NCBI RefSeq assembly: GCF_916618755.1
Contig: NZ_CAKAKB010000003.1
Location: forward strand, 248,001 to 312,000
DNA: 64,000 nucleotides
Reading direction: 5' to 3'
From: Actinotalea sp. Marseille-Q4924
Lineage (GTDB): Bacteria; Actinomycetota; Actinomycetes; Actinomycetales; Cellulomonadaceae
Positions 57,544 through 64,000 of this stretch are shown one piece after another; the stretch's first letter is position 1; each line of letters opens with the position of its first letter. Both the position numbers and the translations under genes were made by a program. Below the pieces are notes generated by a model. That model saw only the letters and a list, made by a program, of their open reading frames with translations. It was not told where the DNA came from and ran no database searches.

Positions 57544-58683
57544 GTGACCGAGGTCCGACCCTCCGCGGAGGGACGTGCGCCGCTGGCGCTCACCATGACG
57601 CCCGCGCGGCGCGGCAAGCCGCCGCGCCACTTCGCCGACCTCTCGCCCGCCGAGCGGGCCGACGCCGTCACGGAGCTCGGCGAGAAGCCGTTCCGTGCCA
57701 AGCAGCTCGCCACCCACTACTTCGCCCACCTGTCCGCCGACGCGGCGGAGATGACCGACCTGCCCAAGGCGACACGGGACCACCTCGTGGCGGACCTCTT
57801 CCCGCCGCTGCTGCGGCCGATCCGGACGCTCGAGGCGGACGCGGGGACGACGGTCAAGACGCTGTGGAGCCTCTACGACGGCGTCAAGGTCGAGTCGGTC
57901 CTCATGCGCTACCCGGGGCGCTCCACCCTGTGCGTCTCCAGCCAGGCAGGCTGCGGCATGGCCTGCCCCTTCTGCGCGACGGGTCAGCAGGGGCTGACCC
58001 GCAACCTGTCCACCGCGGAGATCGTCGAGCAGGTGCGTCACGCCGCCCGTGCGCTGCAGCGCGGCGAGATCGCGGGCGGGCCCGGCCGACTGACGAACGT
58101 CGTGTTCATGGGCATGGGGGAGCCCCTGGCCAACTACCGCACGGTGCTGGAGGCGGTCCGTCGCTTCGTCGCGCCGGCACCGGACGGTCTCGGGCTCTCG
58201 GCGCGCAACGTCACGGTCTCCACGGTGGGTCTGGTGCCGGCGATCGACAAGCTGGCCGCGACGGGGATCCCCGTGACCCTCGCGCTGTCGCTCCACGCGC
58301 CCGACGACGAGCTCCGCAGCGAGCTGGTGCCCATCAACACGCGCTGGACCGTCGACGAGGCCCTCGACGCGGCGCGGCGCTACTTCGAGGCGACGGGCCG
58401 TCGTGTCAGCATCGAGTATGCGCTGATCAAGGACATGAACGACCACGCCTGGCGCGCGGACCTCCTCGGGAAGAAGCTCACCGACCGGGGCCGCGGCTGG
58501 GTGCACGTCAACCCCATCCCCCTCAACCCGACGCCCGGCTCGATCTGGACCGCGAGCGACCCCGCCGTGGAGGCGGAGTTCGTGGCGCGGCTCCGCGCCC
58601 ACGGCATCCCGACGACGGTGCGGGACACCCGCGGCAGCGAGATCGACGGCGCGTGCGGGCAGCTCGCAGCGGAGGACCGATGA
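57544..58683 (+). CDS. rlmN: Dual-specificity rRNA/tRNA methyltransferase RlmN (radical SAM)
   Basis: RlmN methylates C2 of A2503 in 23S rRNA and A37 in some tRNAs. The radical SAM cluster cysteines are Cys137, Cys141 and Cys144 (CGMACPFC). The second-site catalytic cysteine is in [11 protein letters not shown] near the C-terminus. [13 protein letters not shown] and [18 protein letters not shown] match the family. Length 379 residues. GTG 57544 has GAAGGACG. The stop overlaps the next ATG (ATGA). Confidence 0.97.
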   Translation: MTEVRPSAEGRAPLALTMTPARRGKPPRHFADLSPAERADAVTELGEKPFRAKQLATHYFAHLSADAAEMTDLPKATRDHLVADLFPPLLRPIRTLEADAGTTVKTLWSLYDGVKVESVLMRYPGRSTLCVSSQAGCGMACPFCATGQQGLTRNLSTAEIVEQVRHAARALQRGEIAGGPGRLTNVVFMGMGEPLANYRTVLEAVRRFVAPAPDGLGLSARNVTVSTVGLVPAIDKLAATGIPVTLALSLHAPDDELRSELVPINTRWTVDEALDAARRYFEATGRRVSIEYALIKDMNDHAWRADLLGKKLTDRGRGWVHVNPIPLNPTPGSIWTASDPAVEAEFVARLRAHGIPTTVRDTRGSEIDGACGQLAAEDR

Positions 58684-59234
58684 GCACGCTGTTCCGTACC
58701 GCCGGCCGGCTGCGGTCCGGGTACGACCCGGCGCAGGTGGACGAGTTCTTCGACCGGGCGCGCCGGGTCTACGAGGGCAACGGGGCGGTCGAGGCGCTGA
58801 CCGCGCGCGACGTCCGGCTCACCGCCTTCGACCTCGTGCGCGGCGGGTACGCGACGGGCCCGGTGGACGCCGCGATGGACCGGCTCGAGCGGGCCTTCAT
58901 CACACGCCAGCGGACCGACTACGTCAGCGCCCACGGCCAGCAGGCGTGGATGGACCACCTCGCGGCCCAGGCGAGGACGCTCTACGGGCGCCTCACCCGC
59001 CCGGACGGGGAGCGGTTCGCGCCCGCCGCGCGCGGCCAGCAGGGGTACCTGCCGGCCGAGGTCGACGCCCTGTGCCACCGCCTGGTCGACTACTTCGACA
59101 ACGGCGCGAGCCTCACCTCCGAGGAGATCCGCTCCGTGACGTTCCGCCGCGCCCGGGGAGCGAAGGCGTACGGGGAGGCCGCGGTCGACGCCTTCTGCGA
59201 CCGCGCGGTCGAGGTGCTGCTCGGCGTCGAGTGA
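58680..59234 (+). CDS. DivIVA-domain protein with an internal duplication
   Basis: This is a 184-residue protein made of two similar copies of the DivIVA/Wag31-type N-terminal module. Copy 1 reads [38 protein letters not shown] and [12 protein letters not shown]; copy 2 reads [38 protein letters not shown] and [14 protein letters not shown]. No long coiled coil follows, unlike Wag31. It overlaps rlmN by four bases and lies before dxr. A role in polar or cell-envelope localisation is possible from the domain only. Confidence 0.85.
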   Translation: MSTLFRTAGRLRSGYDPAQVDEFFDRARRVYEGNGAVEALTARDVRLTAFDLVRGGYATGPVDAAMDRLERAFITRQRTDYVSAHGQQAWMDHLAAQARTLYGRLTRPDGERFAPAARGQQGYLPAEVDALCHRLVDYFDNGASLTSEEIRSVTFRRARGAKAYGEAAVDAFCDRAVEVLLGVE

Positions 59235-59268
59235 GGGGCGTCGCGGCCGCGTGCGACACAATGCCGCG

Positions 59269-60477
59269 GTGAGCCCGCACACCACACCGCCCGGTCAGCG
59301 CAGCGTCGTCCTCCTCGGCTCCACGGGGTCGATCGGGACCCAGGCGGTGGACGTCGTGCTCCGCAACCCCGGCCGCTTCCGGGTCGTCGGCATCGCGGCG
59401 GGGGGCCGTGATCCCCGGCTCGTCGCGGAGCAGGTGGTCGACCTCGGCGTGACCACGGTCGCGGTGGCCGACGCCGGTGCCGGGGTCGCGGTGCTCGAGG
59501 CCGTCACCCGGGTCGCCGCCGAGCGGGGGCTCGCCGGCCTCGGCGTGGAGCTCCTCACCGGTCCCGACGCCGCCACGCAGCTCGCGGGCCGGGGCGCCGA
59601 CGTCGTCCTCAACGGCATCACCGGCTCGATCGGCCTGCGACCCACCCTCGCGGCGCTCGAGGCGGGCAGCACGCTCGCCCTGGCGAACAAGGAGTCCCTC
59701 GTCGTCGGGGGCGAGCTCGTCCGCCGCGCGCAACGGCGGCCCGACCAGGTGGTGCCCGTCGACTCCGAGCACTCGGCCATCGCGCAGTGCCTGCGCGCCG
59801 GTCGGCGCGAGGAGGTGCGGCGCCTCGTCCTCACCGCGTCCGGCGGGCCGTTCCGGGGGCGCTCCCGCGACGAGGTGAAGGCCGTCACCGCGGCGGAGGC
59901 GCTCGCGCACCCGACGTGGTCCATGGGCCCGGTCGTGACGGTCAACTCGGCGACGCTCATGAACAAGGGCCTCGAGCTCATCGAGGCTCACCTGCTGTTC
60001 GACGTCCCGGTCGAGGACATCACCGTGGTGGTGCACCCGCAGTCGGTCGTCCACTCGATGGTGGAGCTCGTCGACGGGTCCACCATCGCGCAGGCGTCGC
60101 CTCCCGACATGCGTCTGCCGATCGCCCTGGGCCTGTCCTGGCCCGAGCGGGTCCCCGACGTCGCGCCGGCGTGCGACTGGTCGGCGGCGACGTCGTGGAC
60201 CTTCGAGCCGGTCGACGAGGACGTCTTCGGTGCGCTGCGCCTCGCCCGGGCGGCGGTGAGCGCCTCGCCGACCCACCCCGCGGTCCTCAACGCGGCGAAC
60301 GAGGAGTGCGTCGCCGCGTTCCTCGACGGCCGGATCGGCTTCCTCGACGTCGTGGACACGGTCGAGCGGGTGCTGGACGAGCACCCCGGCCACGACGGCG
60401 AGCTGACGCTCGACGCGGTCCTGGACGCCGAGCGCTGGGCGCGGGCGCGGACCCACGAGGTGCTCGGCCGCCGCTGA
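59269..60477 (+). CDS. dxr: 1-deoxy-D-xylulose 5-phosphate reductoisomerase
   Basis: Dxr catalyses the second step of the non-mevalonate isoprenoid pathway. The NADPH loop is LLGSTGSIGTQAVDVV; LALANKESLVVGGELV, VPVDSEHSAIAQCL, LTASGGPFRG and VNSATLMNKGLELIEAHLLF hold the metal and substrate residues; VHPQSVVHSMVEL follows. The GTG at 59269 is preferred because CACAAT (59257-59262) lies 6 bp upstream with no Shine-Dalgarno sequence; a GTG at 59251 would precede that box. Length 402 residues. Confidence 0.96.
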   Translation: MSPHTTPPGQRSVVLLGSTGSIGTQAVDVVLRNPGRFRVVGIAAGGRDPRLVAEQVVDLGVTTVAVADAGAGVAVLEAVTRVAAERGLAGLGVELLTGPDAATQLAGRGADVVLNGITGSIGLRPTLAALEAGSTLALANKESLVVGGELVRRAQRRPDQVVPVDSEHSAIAQCLRAGRREEVRRLVLTASGGPFRGRSRDEVKAVTAAEALAHPTWSMGPVVTVNSATLMNKGLELIEAHLLFDVPVEDITVVVHPQSVVHSMVELVDGSTIAQASPPDMRLPIALGLSWPERVPDVAPACDWSAATSWTFEPVDEDVFGALRLARAAVSASPTHPAVLNAANEECVAAFLDGRIGFLDVVDTVERVLDEHPGHDGELTLDAVLDAERWARARTHEVLGRR

Positions 60478-60492
60478 TCGAGCGGAGGACGA

Positions 60493-60508
60493 GGGCGGCG
60501 CGCCGCCC
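60493..60508. terminator. Palindrome between convergent dxr and the flavin oxidoreductase
   Basis: A perfect 16-bp palindrome GGGCGGCGCGCCGCCC lies between the two convergent stops. It may form a hairpin on either strand, though the loop would use part of the stem. Confidence 0.45.
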
Positions 60509-60518
60509 CCGCGGGCGG

Positions 60519-61976
60519 TCAGCCCAGCAGCGGCCGGACCAGCCGCTCGAGGACGCTGGGCCGGCCCGTCAGCTCCTCCTCCCGGTCGGCCAGGGTCATG
60601 GCGCGCAGGCCGGCGTTGATCCCGAGCCACCGCAGCGGCTCGGGCTCCCACGCCCGTGACCGGTGCCCGACCCACGGCAGACGCGTCAGCTCGGTGTCCC
60701 GGTCGGTGAGCAGGTCGGCGAGCGTGCGACCGGCGAGGTTCGTCGTCGACAGCCCGTCGCCGACGTACCCGCCGGCCCACGCGAGGCCGGTGCGCCGGTC
60801 GAGCCCGACGGACGCGTGCCAGTCGCGGGCGATCGCCAGCGGCCCGCCCCACCGGTGCGTGACGCGGGCGTCCGCCAGGACGGGGAACAGCTCGCGCAGC
60901 GTCTGCTCGAGCGCGGTGAAGACCCCGGGGGCACGGTCGTACTGCGACCGGACCGCGCTGCGCCAGTGGTAGGGCGCGCCGCGCCCACCGAAGGCGAGAC
61001 GACCGTCCGCCGTCCGCTGGCCGTAGACGATGAGGTGCCGGTGGTCCGAGAAGGTCTCGCGCTCCCGCAGGCCGATGGCGTCCCAGACGTCGTCGCCCAG
61101 CGGCTCCGTCGCGACCATGAGCGAGTACACCGGAACGACGGCACGGCGGCTCCCCGGCAGCTGCGGCGTCCACGCCTCCGTGGCGCGGACGACGTGCCGG
61201 CAGCGCACCGCCGTCAGGGCGGGGGTGCGCCCGGGCCGGGCGCCCTCGCCGTGCTTACGGTGCTCGTCGGGCTCGCGGTGCTCGTCGTGCTCGTCGTGCT
61301 CGACCAGGACGCGGCCCGGCTCGATGCCGACGACCCGGCTCCGCTCGACGATCCGGACGCCGCGCTCCTCGAGCACGCGCGCCAGGCCGCGGACCAGCCG
61401 TGCCGGCTGGAGGGCGGCGCAGTCGGGCACGTAGGTGCCTCCCCGCACGTCGGTGGCGGCGAGGCGCGCGCGGGCGCCGTCGGCGTCCAGCAGCTCCGCC
61501 TCGTCGCCCCAACGGGGTCCCTCGGCCGCCTCGGCGCGCGCGCGGCGCAGCTGCGGCGCGGAGCGTGCGACGACGACGGTCCCGCCGTACGCGACGTCGC
61601 ACGCGATCCCCTCCGCGGCGGCGACCCCGGCCACCTCCACGACCGTGTCCCGCATCGCGGCGCGCATGGCCCGTGCGGCCGCGTCACCGTGCTCGGCGGC
61701 GAGCGTCGCGGCCGGGACGGGGTACAGCGCGGAGCACCAGCCGCCGTTGCGCCCGCTCGCCCCGAAGCCGGCGATCTCCTGCTCGACGACGAGGACGTCC
61801 AGCCCGGGGTCGTTCTCGGTGAGGTAGTAGGCCGTCCACAGCCCGGTGAGGCCTCCGCCGACGACGACGACGTCCGCGTCCGTGGCTGCGGTGAGGCCGG
61901 CGCGCGGGGTGAGGGCGTCGCCGTCGTCCGCGACCTGGTCCAGCCACAGGGACAGCCGACGGTACGGCGGGCTCAC
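60519..61976 (-). CDS. FAD-dependent amine oxidoreductase, PuuB/DAO type
   Basis: This is a 485-residue D-amino-acid-oxidase-fold enzyme, of the type that oxidises gamma-glutamyl-putrescine or similar amines. The FAD-binding motif is DVVVVGGGLTGLWTAYYL near residue 35, followed by VVEQEIAGFGASGRNGGWCS; the C-terminal FAD motif reads GLAWAGGYVGDGLSTTNLAG. An odd low-complexity insert (EHDEHDEHREPDEHRKHGEG, about residues 225-245) lies in the substrate domain. GTG 61976. It follows the aminotransferase by 51 bp on the same strand, so they probably share an operon. Confidence 0.88.
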   Translation of the reverse strand: MSPPYRRLSLWLDQVADDGDALTPRAGLTAATDADVVVVGGGLTGLWTAYYLTENDPGLDVLVVEQEIAGFGASGRNGGWCSALYPVPAATLAAEHGDAAARAMRAAMRDTVVEVAGVAAAEGIACDVAYGGTVVVARSAPQLRRARAEAAEGPRWGDEAELLDADGARARLAATDVRGGTYVPDCAALQPARLVRGLARVLEERGVRIVERSRVVGIEPGRVLVEHDEHDEHREPDEHRKHGEGARPGRTPALTAVRCRHVVRATEAWTPQLPGSRRAVVPVYSLMVATEPLGDDVWDAIGLRERETFSDHRHLIVYGQRTADGRLAFGGRGAPYHWRSAVRSQYDRAPGVFTALEQTLRELFPVLADARVTHRWGGPLAIARDWHASVGLDRRTGLAWAGGYVGDGLSTTNLAGRTLADLLTDRDTELTRLPWVGHRSRAWEPEPLRWLGINAGLRAMTLADREEELTGRPSVLERLVRPLLG

Positions 61977-62027
61977 GGGGCCGCCCCCGGACCGCCGAGC
62001 ACGCGCGCGGGACTCACCGCACCAGGG

Positions 62028-63434
62028 TCACAGCTGCGCCCAGGCACGGCTGAGGACGTCGCGCAGGATCTGCTCGATCTCGTCGAACTCGGCCGGGCCG
62101 GTCGTCAGCGGTGGGGCGAGCTGGATGACGGGGTCCCCGCGGTCGTCCGCCCGGCAGTACAGGCCGGCCTCGAGCAGCGCGTGCGACAGGAAGCCGCGCA
62201 GCAGGCGCTCGCTCTCGTCGTCGTCGAAGGTCTCGCGGGTGGCCTGGTCCTTGACCAGCTCGATGCCGTAGAAGTACCCGTCGCCGCGCACGTCGCCGAC
62301 GATCGGCAGGTCCAGGAGCTTCTCGAGCGTCCGGCGGAAGACCGGGCCGTTCTCGTGCACCCGCTGGGTGAGCCGCTCGCGCTCGAAGATGTCCAGGTTG
62401 GCCATCGCGACGGCGGCGCTCACCGGGTGCCCGCCGAACGTGTAGCCGTGGTAGAAGGTCGTCGTCCCCGTGCGGAAGGGCTCGAAGATCCGGTCCGAGA
62501 CGACCGTCGCGCCGATGGGGGAGTAGCCCGACGTCATGCCCTTCGCGCAGGTGATCATGTCGGGCACGTAGCCGTAGTCGTTGCACGCGAAGATCTCGCC
62601 GATGCGACCGAAGGCGCAGATGACCTCGTCCGACACGAGGAGCACGTCGTACTGGTCGCAGATCTCCCGCACCCGCTCGAAGTACCCCGGCGGCGGCGGG
62701 AAGCAGCCGCCGGAGTTCTGGACAGGCTCCAGGAAGACGGCCGCGACGGTCTCCGGCCCCTCGAAGAGGATGGCCTCCTCGATGCGGTCGGCCGCCCAGC
62801 GCCCGAAGGCCTTCGGGTCGTCGCGCAGCTCGACCGGCGCCCGGTAGATGTTCGTGTTCGGCACCTTGTGGGCGCCCGGGACGAGCGGCTCGAAGGGTGC
62901 CTTCATCCCCGGGAGCCCGGTGATCGCGAGAGCGCCCTGCGGCGTGCCGTGGTACGCGACGGCGCGCGAGATCACCTTGTACTTGGTCGGCTGGCCCATG
63001 AGCTTCCAGTACTGCTTGGCCAGCTTCCAGGCCGTCTCGACCGCCTCCCCACCACCGGTGGAGAAGAAGACCCGGTTGAGGTCGCCCGGCGCCAGGTGCG
63101 CCAGCCGCTCGGCGAGGTCGATGGCCTGCGGGTGGGCGTACGACCACAGCGGGAAGAACGCGAGCTCCTCGGCCTGCTGCCGGGCTCGCTCCGCGAGCTC
63201 CGCGCGACCGTGGCCGGCCTGCACGACGAAGAGGCCGGACAGCCCGTCGATGTACCGGCGACCCTCGGAGTCCCAGATGTGGTGCCCGCTGCCGCGGACG
63301 ATCACCGGCACCGGCCCCTGGTCCCAGGTGGACTGCCGGGTCATGTGGCCCCACAGGTGGTCACGCGCCGCCTGCTGCCGGTCCGTGCCGGTCGGCGTCG
63401 TCGTGGAGGTGGTGGTGCCCATGGTCTCGGTCAT
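62028..63434 (-). CDS. Class III aminotransferase, putrescine/beta-alanine:pyruvate type
   Basis: This is a 468-residue PLP enzyme related to SpuC and beta-alanine/omega-amino acid:pyruvate aminotransferases. It shows GLSGLFVVQAGHGRAELAERA, VFFSTGGGEAVETAWKLAKQY, the LLVSDEVICAFGRIG aspartate and the Schiff-base lysine in MITCAKGMTSGYSPIGA, then TTFYHGYTFGGHPVSAA. ATG 63434 overlaps the stop of the Lrp gene (ATGA). With the flavin oxidoreductase downstream it suggests polyamine or diamine catabolism; the aldehyde dehydrogenase and permease expected for such a pathway are not in the window. Confidence 0.9.
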   Translation of the reverse strand: MTETMGTTTSTTTPTGTDRQQAARDHLWGHMTRQSTWDQGPVPVIVRGSGHHIWDSEGRRYIDGLSGLFVVQAGHGRAELAERARQQAEELAFFPLWSYAHPQAIDLAERLAHLAPGDLNRVFFSTGGGEAVETAWKLAKQYWKLMGQPTKYKVISRAVAYHGTPQGALAITGLPGMKAPFEPLVPGAHKVPNTNIYRAPVELRDDPKAFGRWAADRIEEAILFEGPETVAAVFLEPVQNSGGCFPPPPGYFERVREICDQYDVLLVSDEVICAFGRIGEIFACNDYGYVPDMITCAKGMTSGYSPIGATVVSDRIFEPFRTGTTTFYHGYTFGGHPVSAAVAMANLDIFERERLTQRVHENGPVFRRTLEKLLDLPIVGDVRGDGYFYGIELVKDQATRETFDDDESERLLRGFLSHALLEAGLYCRADDRGDPVIQLAPPLTTGPAEFDEIEQILRDVLSRAWAQL

Positions 63435-63904
63435 CGGGTTCCCCAGTTGTAGAGCTGCTTGCGCAGCTTGAGGTAGACGAAGGTCTCGGTGGTCCGCACT
63501 CCCGGCAGGGTGCGGATGTCGTTGTTGAGCACCTGCAGCAGATGCTCGTCGTCCTCGCACACGACCTCCACGAGGACGTCGAAGGCGCCGGCGGTGACGA
63601 CGACGTAGTCGATCTCGGGGATCCCGACGAGGCGGTCAGCCAGGGCCTGGAGGTCACCCTCGGCCTTGATGCCGATCATGGCCTGGCGCGAGAAGCCCAC
63701 CTGCAGGGGGTCCGTCACCGCGACGATCTGGACGACGCCGGACTCGACCAGCCGCTGGACGCGCTGCCGCACGGCCGCCTCCGACAGGCCCACCGCCTTG
63801 CCGATCGCGGCGTACGGTCGACGCCCGTCCTCCTGGAGCTGCTCGATGATGCCCTTGGAGACGGCGTCGAGGACCACCGGCGGTGACTTGCGCTGCTCGA
63901 CCAT
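63431..63904 (-). CDS. Lrp/AsnC-family transcription regulator
   Basis: This is a 157-residue regulator. The N-terminal HTH reads LDAVSKGIIEQLQEDGRRPYAAIGKAVGLSEAAVRQRVQRLVES, followed by the RAM ligand-binding domain (GIKAEGDLQALADRLVGIPEIDYVVVTAGAFDVLVEV). ATG 63904 is chosen since the domain starts shortly after. Its stop overlaps the aminotransferase start, so it is the first gene of the operon and probably responds to the amino acid or amine being degraded. The 96 bases beyond the start hold no clear promoter boxes. Confidence 0.93.
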   Translation of the reverse strand: MVEQRKSPPVVLDAVSKGIIEQLQEDGRRPYAAIGKAVGLSEAAVRQRVQRLVESGVVQIVAVTDPLQVGFSRQAMIGIKAEGDLQALADRLVGIPEIDYVVVTAGAFDVLVEVVCEDDEHLLQVLNNDIRTLPGVRTTETFVYLKLRKQLYNWGTR

Positions 63905-64000
63905 GGGGGCGATGTTCCCTGCACGAAGCGCCGTTGGCAAGCGAATCCGTCGGTTAGGCGCACGCTCCCGCGTCATCTCGTCGTCTCGCACGGTCAGAAC

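Overview
The window is a 64-kb stretch of a very GC-rich, gene-dense chromosome. The third codon position is almost always G or C, GTG starts are common, and overlapping stop/start codons link many genes. Gene content and order (clpP-clpP-clpX; folC-DUF4233-ndk; smc-ftsY-amt-glnB-glnD-ffh; rpsP-KH-rimM-trmD-rplS-lepB-rnhB-DUF2469-yraN-comM-dprA-xerC-sigma; rpsB-tsf-pyrH-frr-cdsA-rlmN-dxr) point to an actinobacterium. An F420-linked enzyme, CofE and a FliA/WhiG-type sigma factor fit a Micrococcales member such as a Cellulomonas relative; that placement is inference. I see no rRNA, tRNA, CRISPR array, insertion sequence or prophage.

Region 1 (1-7080): the Clp protease genes (a ClpP cut by the window edge, a second ClpP, ClpX), an eRF1-like Rv2629-family protein, and valS on the opposite strand. 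Region 2 (7081-19470) is accessory: an ABC exporter pair, an F420-dependent reductase coupled to cofE, a HhH-GPD glycosylase, a class III aminotransferase, a sulfur-scavenging set (SsuE-like FMN reductase plus two paralogous NtaA/DszA-type monooxygenases, preceded by a possible leader peptide), and a MerR/TipAS regulator. Region 3 (19500-28300): a T-box-controlled eukaryote-like ileS coupled to folC, then dhaKLM (PTS-type dihydroxyacetone kinase) inserted between folC and the DUF4233-ndk pair that usually follows it.

Region 4 (28300-41850): smc, a small membrane protein, a 24-bp tandem repeat, ftsY, the nitrogen module amt-glnB-glnD (GlnD lacks its ACT sensor domains), ffh, an amidohydrolase and an MFS transporter. 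Region 5 (41900-51300): ribosomal proteins S16 and L19 with tRNA/rRNA maturation factors, signal peptidase, RNase HII, the DNA-uptake proteins ComM and DprA, and XerC. Region 6 (51284-60480): a FliA/WhiG-type sigma factor, an M23 peptidase, S2, EF-Ts, UMP kinase, ribosome recycling factor, CdsA, RlmN, a duplicated DivIVA-domain protein and Dxr. Region 7 (60519-63904, minus strand): an Lrp regulator, an aminotransferase and a flavin oxidoreductase that look like one amine-catabolism operon.

Promoters are mostly recognisable from the -10 box alone. At ten or so genes a -10-like box lies 6-8 bp before the start codon with no Shine-Dalgarno sequence, which indicates leaderless transcripts. Long GC-rich hairpins mark most transcription-unit ends. 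Most of the window is core genome; the less ordinary parts are the sulfur cluster and its leader, the ileS T-box with its back-to-back MerR promoter, the dhaKLM insertion, the ACT-less GlnD and the structured rplS leader.
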